From Paracoccaceae bacterium (GTDB lineage Bacteria > Pseudomonadota > Alphaproteobacteria > Rhodobacterales > Rhodobacteraceae), in assembly GCA_020630695.1 (NCBI GenBank), contig JAHDIS010000027.1, positions 1-47,507 on the forward strand: a stretch of 47,507 nucleotides of DNA, read 5' to 3'. The translations under genes were made by a program, and so were the position numbers. A model generated the notes under the pieces. It was not told the origin of the DNA and searched no databases. It saw only the letters and a list, made by a program, of their open reading frames with translations. Position 1 is the first letter of the stretch, and each line of letters starts with the position of its first letter. Below, piece after piece: positions 43,831 through 47,507 of the stretch.

Positions 43831-45051
43831 TTAAGGCAGGACGGCCGCGGCGCCTGCGACTGCACCAATGACACGCGCGGCTTCTGCGAGGTTCGTGATG
43901 CGGCTGTCGTAGCAAGCGATGGCGTCACCCGGCAGCAGGTACGGGTCATAGTCATCCCGATCTGCGCGGCGAAGCATTTCTTCGATGTTGCGTTCGATCA
44001 CAATCGAAACACCAGTCATCGGATCGCGGGTGAACAGGATCGCCCACCGGTGTGCGCTGCTCGCCTTGGCGCCACCAACACAGTTGGTATCGACGACAGC
44101 TTGCATAAAGCGCGCGCCGTAAGGAACCTCTCTTACATCACGCCCAATGGCGGATGGCGCATTTGCCAGCGCAGTCTGTGTGAGGTTGGACAAATACAGC
44201 GAGATGCCGGGCGGGCTGACGGGCCCGGGGCGCATCAAGTCATCCTGAAAGCACAGTCGCGAGGGAACTACGATTTCATCGCCGGTCAGCAGAATGATAT
44301 CTGTTGCGTGACGCCCTTCAAAAACGCCGCGCATATCCAGAACATATTTTTTTCCGCCACGGTGGAGTTCCACGGCAGACAGATCTGCATCAGGCCGGAC
44401 GCCGCCCACCGATCGCAGCGCGACGGAAAGGTTGCGCGCTTCGGTCGAAGCACCCAGAGCTTGCTGTCGCATGATGTCTATGTCGGTTGCGGACCGGCCA
44501 CCGATGACGATGGAATGTGGTTCGAACACAGCACCGGACACCGCGACGTTCACCCTCGCGAAATCGGCAAGGCGCAACGAAATTCTGGGTCGTTCGTCGT
44601 AGAAACCTTCGCGGACCAAAAGCCGGGCCACTTCTGCTTGAACGTCTTCTGGTTGGCGTCCCTGCGCAGTGATCGCCGGGAGGAACGGCAACTTCAGTTT
44701 GCCGTCACGGGAAATCACGTATTGTCCGTTGAAGGTTTCGTCATCGGCAACCCGCAGGTCCACCAGATCATCACGGGACAGACGTTCGCCCAGCAAAATG
44801 GACGGCACACGCGGCCCGGCTTTGCCGAAACCTTTGCCACCAGCGAACGGGCGGCACTTTTCAGCGTTCATCTGCGCGGAAAAGAGAAACTCCCCCGATC
44901 CGTCAATTGGTGCCAAGTCACGGTATTGTGCCTGATATGCGCCGCCGCTTTCGACAGGCGCAATATTCTCGGGCGTTGGCGCAGGTGTGCAGCCAACGAC
45001 AAATGCGAAGCCCAATACCGAGCCCAGCAATCTGTTATTTACCAAGAACAT
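43831..45051 (-). CDS. Wza-like polysaccharide export lipoprotein
   Basis: A 406-residue outer-membrane export protein. The signal peptide ends in a lipobox (FVVGC), so Lgt and LspA should process it. A Poly_export domain follows (NGQYVISRDGKLKLPFLPAITAQGRQPEDVQAEVARLL), then SLBB-like repeats (VAVSGAVFEPHSIVIGG and LLTGDEIVVPSR). It would form the channel for the polysaccharide. GAGGG precedes the ATG at 45051. It converges on the hybrid kinase (16-base gap) and is divergent from the flippase gene. Confidence 0.9.
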   Translation of the reverse strand: MFLVNNRLLGSVLGFAFVVGCTPAPTPENIAPVESGGAYQAQYRDLAPIDGSGEFLFSAQMNAEKCRPFAGGKGFGKAGPRVPSILLGERLSRDDLVDLRVADDETFNGQYVISRDGKLKLPFLPAITAQGRQPEDVQAEVARLLVREGFYDERPRISLRLADFARVNVAVSGAVFEPHSIVIGGRSATDIDIMRQQALGASTEARNLSVALRSVGGVRPDADLSAVELHRGGKKYVLDMRGVFEGRHATDIILLTGDEIVVPSRLCFQDDLMRPGPVSPPGISLYLSNLTQTALANAPSAIGRDVREVPYGARFMQAVVDTNCVGGAKASSAHRWAILFTRDPMTGVSIVIERNIEEMLRRADRDDYDPYLLPGDAIACYDSRITNLAEAARVIGAVAGAAAVLP

Positions 45052-45091
45052 GAGCACCCTCGCTTAGCCACCCCCAGGTGATAAGCAAACT

Positions 45092-45117
45092 CAGTCGCCT
45101 TTTTAATCGGACGACTG
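45092..45117. promoter_or_regulatory. inverted repeat in the wza/wzx divergent promoter region
   Basis: CAGTCG (45092-45097) and CGACTG (45112-45117) flank a 14-base AT-rich spacer, about 40 bases upstream of the Wza-like start. It may be a regulator site or promoter-associated symmetry. Evidence is limited to symmetry and position. Confidence 0.3.
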
Positions 45118-45243
45118 GATAAATGCGATACCCGATTGGATATAAGTTCAATCATTCGCGGTCTGTTGCCCTCCTGCCGCGTCCGAGACGTGAAGTACTC
45201 GGGGCAGGTATCAATGGTTCCAAGTTGAAAAGGAACCTGAACC

Positions 45244-46473
45244 GTGCCGAAACCCGCTGCTTCCATGATGAGCCACCTGCTGGCTTATGGCGCATCCGAG
45301 ATCGCGACCAAGCTTTCGCGCTTGTTCGTTGTGGTCGCTGTTGCGCGGACACTGGATGTGGCGGAAATCGGTATCGCGGCGGCTGCGCTTGCGACGGGTG
45401 ACCTGCTTAAGTCATTGACGGAAAACGGAGTCGGCCAACGCATCATCGCAGCCCGCGAAGAAGAGCTCGATGCGACGTGCAACCGGGCACATGGCCTGTT
45501 CTGGATCTGGTGCACTGGATTGTTCGTCATTCAGGTGGCGATTGCTGGTGCGGTCTACGCTGTCACAGGAAACGTGACGCTGGCTGCATTGATCCTTGTG
45601 CTGGCAGGTGAATATCTCTTTATGCCGGGCGGCCTTGTGCAAACCGGCCTCGCGCTGCGGAATGGCAAGCTCAAGCAAACGGCGGCAATTGCCGGCGGGC
45701 AGGCTGTCATGGCCAACCTGATGTCGGTCGTTCTGGCGATCGTCTGGCCATCTGCGCTGGCGCTGGTTCTTCCGCGCCTGCTGACTGCGCCGTTCTGGCT
45801 GATCGCGATGCGCCGTTTGCATCCTTGGACTGCAAAGCCAAGCGCTGGTAAATCCGCGATCATGCCGTTTGTACGCTTTGGTTGGCCCGTTCTGGGCACC
45901 GAAGTTGTCAAAACTGCTCGTCTGCACGCAGACAAACTGATCATCGGCGCGCTTCTTGGACCTGAACTCTTGGGCATGTACTTCATGGCCTTCAACGCTG
46001 GTCTGAGCCTCGCCACTTCCTTCTCTACAGCTTTCGCTGCCGTACTGTTCCCTCATCTGTGCGCCAGCGATGACCGGTCTGCCGCTATGCGGCAGGGTCT
46101 GGCCGTCTCAATCGGACTTGTTGCTCCCGCCGTTGTTCTTCAGTCGCTTCTGGCACCTTGGTATGTGCCGTGGCTGCTCGGGGACGGTTGGGACGGTCTT
46201 GCAGAACCTGTGTCTATTCTGTGCCTCGTTGCCATCCCCACAATGCTTTGGACTGCGACAGCCGGTTGGCTGCGGGCCGAAAACCGCCCCATCCGGGAAC
46301 TGCGCGGCACGGCAATTCTGACTGTTGCCACGATCACCAGCACAGTGATCGCCGCACCCTACGGATTGGTCGCAATCGCTTGGGGATACCTGGCCATCTC
46401 CTGCGTCACGATGCTGATGCTGTCGCGCCCGGTGCTTCAAATCGCCCTTTTCAACAATCGTGTGAGTGTTTGA
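45244..46473 (+). CDS. oligosaccharide flippase (Wzx/MOP superfamily)
   Basis: A 409-residue protein with about 12 membrane segments. It resembles Wzx-type lipid-linked repeat-unit flippases: the N-terminal LLAYGASEIATKLSRLFVVVAVARTL, a gating-type LTENGVGQRIIAA, and the central VRFGWPVLGTEVVKTARLHADKLIIGALLGPELLGMY. It starts with GTG at 45244, with AAGGA nine bases upstream; ATGs at 45265 and 45268 are alternatives. It is first of a row with two GT2 genes. Confidence 0.88.
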   Translation: MPKPAASMMSHLLAYGASEIATKLSRLFVVVAVARTLDVAEIGIAAAALATGDLLKSLTENGVGQRIIAAREEELDATCNRAHGLFWIWCTGLFVIQVAIAGAVYAVTGNVTLAALILVLAGEYLFMPGGLVQTGLALRNGKLKQTAAIAGGQAVMANLMSVVLAIVWPSALALVLPRLLTAPFWLIAMRRLHPWTAKPSAGKSAIMPFVRFGWPVLGTEVVKTARLHADKLIIGALLGPELLGMYFMAFNAGLSLATSFSTAFAAVLFPHLCASDDRSAAMRQGLAVSIGLVAPAVVLQSLLAPWYVPWLLGDGWDGLAEPVSILCLVAIPTMLWTATAGWLRAENRPIRELRGTAILTVATITSTVIAAPYGLVAIAWGYLAISCVTMLMLSRPVLQIALFNNRVSV

Positions 46474-46476
46474 ACA

Positions 46477-47400
46477 ATGCCACTGATTTCAATCATCATC
46501 CCCGTCTATAACGCTGCCGAAACTCTGCCCGCGACAATCGCCTCTTTGCAGTCTCAGGCCCTGACGGGTTGGGAAGCAATTCTGGTCGATGACGGTTCAA
46601 CAGATGCCAGCCGCGAGATCGCCAGCAAGCTGGCGAGTGAAGATGCCCGCATTCGCCTCGTTCGCAATCCAGGCAAAGGGCCGAGCGCAGCGCGCAACTA
46701 TGGCGCTTTGAAAGAAGCACGTGCGCCGATTGTCGCCTTCTGTGATGCTGATGATCTGTGGGAGGCGCGCAAGCTGCGCGAAGTCGCCGACAACCTTCTG
46801 AACCTTGAGGCAGATGCAGTTTACGGCCGCATCGGATTTTTCAACGATGACCCAAGTGTGGTGCGGACACGCTCGACCGTACCGGCCGGTGCCGTGACTG
46901 TTCCTCAGCTGATGGGTGAAAACCCCGTTTGCACCATGTCCAACCTGTCAATCTGGCGTGAGACCTTCCGTGATGTTGGCGGTTTTCGCGAAGACATGGT
47001 TCACAACGAAGATCTGGAATTTCTGATCCGTCTCGTCGGTCGGGGCAATAGCCTCAAAGGTATCAACTCTGACCACGTGTTGTACCGGCTGAGCCAAGGC
47101 GGCTTGTCCGCTGATCTGGACGCCATGCGTGCTGGTCGCGTTGAAGCATTGGTCACCGCGCAACAGCATGGGTTTGCTCCGAACCCACGCGGCGAAGCTG
47201 TCTACATGCGCTATCTCGCGCGCCGGGCTTTGCGCTTGGGAGCGCCAGCTCAGACTGTGCGCGAACTTGTGGCCGAAGGATGCCGGAACAGCGCGACGGC
47301 CTTTTTGCTGCCTTTGCGTCGCGGCGGAATGATCGCAATGGCCGCACTGTGCCTTCCTGTCCTGCCTCAATCGGCACGCCAATTCCTCTTCTCTAACTAA
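46477..47400 (+). CDS. family 2 glycosyltransferase
   Basis: A 307-residue cytosolic or membrane-associated inverting glycosyltransferase with the GT-A fold. It shows ISIIIPVYNAAETLPATIASL, the nucleotide-binding ILVDDGSTD, GPSAARNYG and the metal-binding CDADD. HNEDLEFLIRLV is the probable acceptor/base region. The donor sugar cannot be predicted. It begins three bases after the flippase gene and is followed by another GT2. Confidence 0.92.
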   Translation: MPLISIIIPVYNAAETLPATIASLQSQALTGWEAILVDDGSTDASREIASKLASEDARIRLVRNPGKGPSAARNYGALKEARAPIVAFCDADDLWEARKLREVADNLLNLEADAVYGRIGFFNDDPSVVRTRSTVPAGAVTVPQLMGENPVCTMSNLSIWRETFRDVGGFREDMVHNEDLEFLIRLVGRGNSLKGINSDHVLYRLSQGGLSADLDAMRAGRVEALVTAQQHGFAPNPRGEAVYMRYLARRALRLGAPAQTVRELVAEGCRNSATAFLLPLRRGGMIAMAALCLPVLPQSARQFLFSN

Positions 47401-47411
47401 GGAACGTACCC

Positions 47412-47507
47412 ATGCCTTATGCCACTATCGTAGTTCCTGCTTACAACGCGACATCGACGTTGCCCCAAACTCTCAAGTCATTGGTTTCGCAAACTTTTCG
47501 CGATCTT
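47412..47507 (+). CDS. family 2 glycosyltransferase, truncated by the window edge
   Basis: The first 32 codons read MPYATIVVPAYNATSTLPQTL and continue to VSQTFRDL, matching the N-terminus of a GT2 enzyme (compare the preceding gene). AAGGAAC precedes the ATG, which lies 11 bases after the previous stop. The rest lies outside the window. Confidence 0.88.
   Translation, partial: MPYATIVVPAYNATSTLPQTLKSLVSQTFRDL

Overview
The window looks like chromosomal DNA of a marine Alphaproteobacterium of the Rhodobacterales/Roseobacter group. This rests on the moderate-to-high GC, the linked lgt-midA-pgeF and dapF-mtaB blocks, a bacterial CDP-choline-dependent phosphatidylcholine synthase, a TctABC tricarboxylate-type transporter with its own two-component system, an alphaproteobacterial-type 41-residue L36, and a GC-rich intergenic repeat of a kind I associate with this group. 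The assignment is inference from gene content; no 16S gene is present. I see no CRISPR array, insertion sequence, integrase or prophage.

Region 1 (1-6.2 kb) holds thioredoxin reductase with a small protein of unknown function, a divergent Lrp/AsnC regulator, and a regulatory island. The island has a membrane-anchored alpha/beta hydrolase with a cysteine nucleophile, a TetR regulator that shares a palindromic operator region with it, a short-chain dehydrogenase and an AraC regulator. Region 2 (6.2-12.1 kb) is housekeeping: rpmJ (L36), tRNA-Val(GAC), an N-formylglutamate amidohydrolase, a Hint-domain protein, a 46-residue protein, then pgeF, midA and lgt joined by 4-nt stop/start overlaps, with ubiK divergent. 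Region 3 (12.1-21.3 kb) holds a CobW-type G3E protein whose start overlaps the stop of a YtcJ-type amidohydrolase, a divergent LysR regulator, and a complete Dpp/Opp-type peptide ABC transporter. Region 4 (21.3-25.6 kb) holds phosphatidylcholine synthase, a PaiB-like FMN protein, a small membrane protein, mtaB, dapF and tRNA-Lys(TTT).

Region 5 (26-34.3 kb) is an organic-acid module. It has a probable L-2-keto-3-deoxyarabonate dehydratase, a class III CoA-transferase in one operon with tctC-tctB-tctA, and a divergent three-gene sensory set: a TctD-like regulator, a TctE-like kinase, and a periplasmic binding protein whose start lies 31 nt inside the kinase gene. A YedZ/MsrQ-like haem membrane protein and the decayed C-terminus of a LysR regulator follow.

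Region 6 (35.4 kb to the right edge) is an exopolysaccharide locus. It encodes an O-antigen ligase/Wzy-like protein, a Wzz/GumC-like chain-length protein without a tyrosine-kinase domain, a single-receiver LuxR-type regulator, a fused WecG-type glycosyltransferase and initiating phosphoglycosyl transferase, a Wza-like outer-membrane export lipoprotein, a Wzx-like flippase and two GT2 glycosyltransferases, the second cut off by the window edge. In its middle lies the most interesting pair: a small exported SUOX-fold protein resembling the pterin-binding protein PruR, whose stop codon overlaps the start of a hybrid histidine kinase with receiver and Hpt domains. I propose that the pair senses a periplasmic pterin-like ligand and controls the surrounding polysaccharide genes by phosphorelay, possibly through the LuxR-type regulator. 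That proposal is inference.
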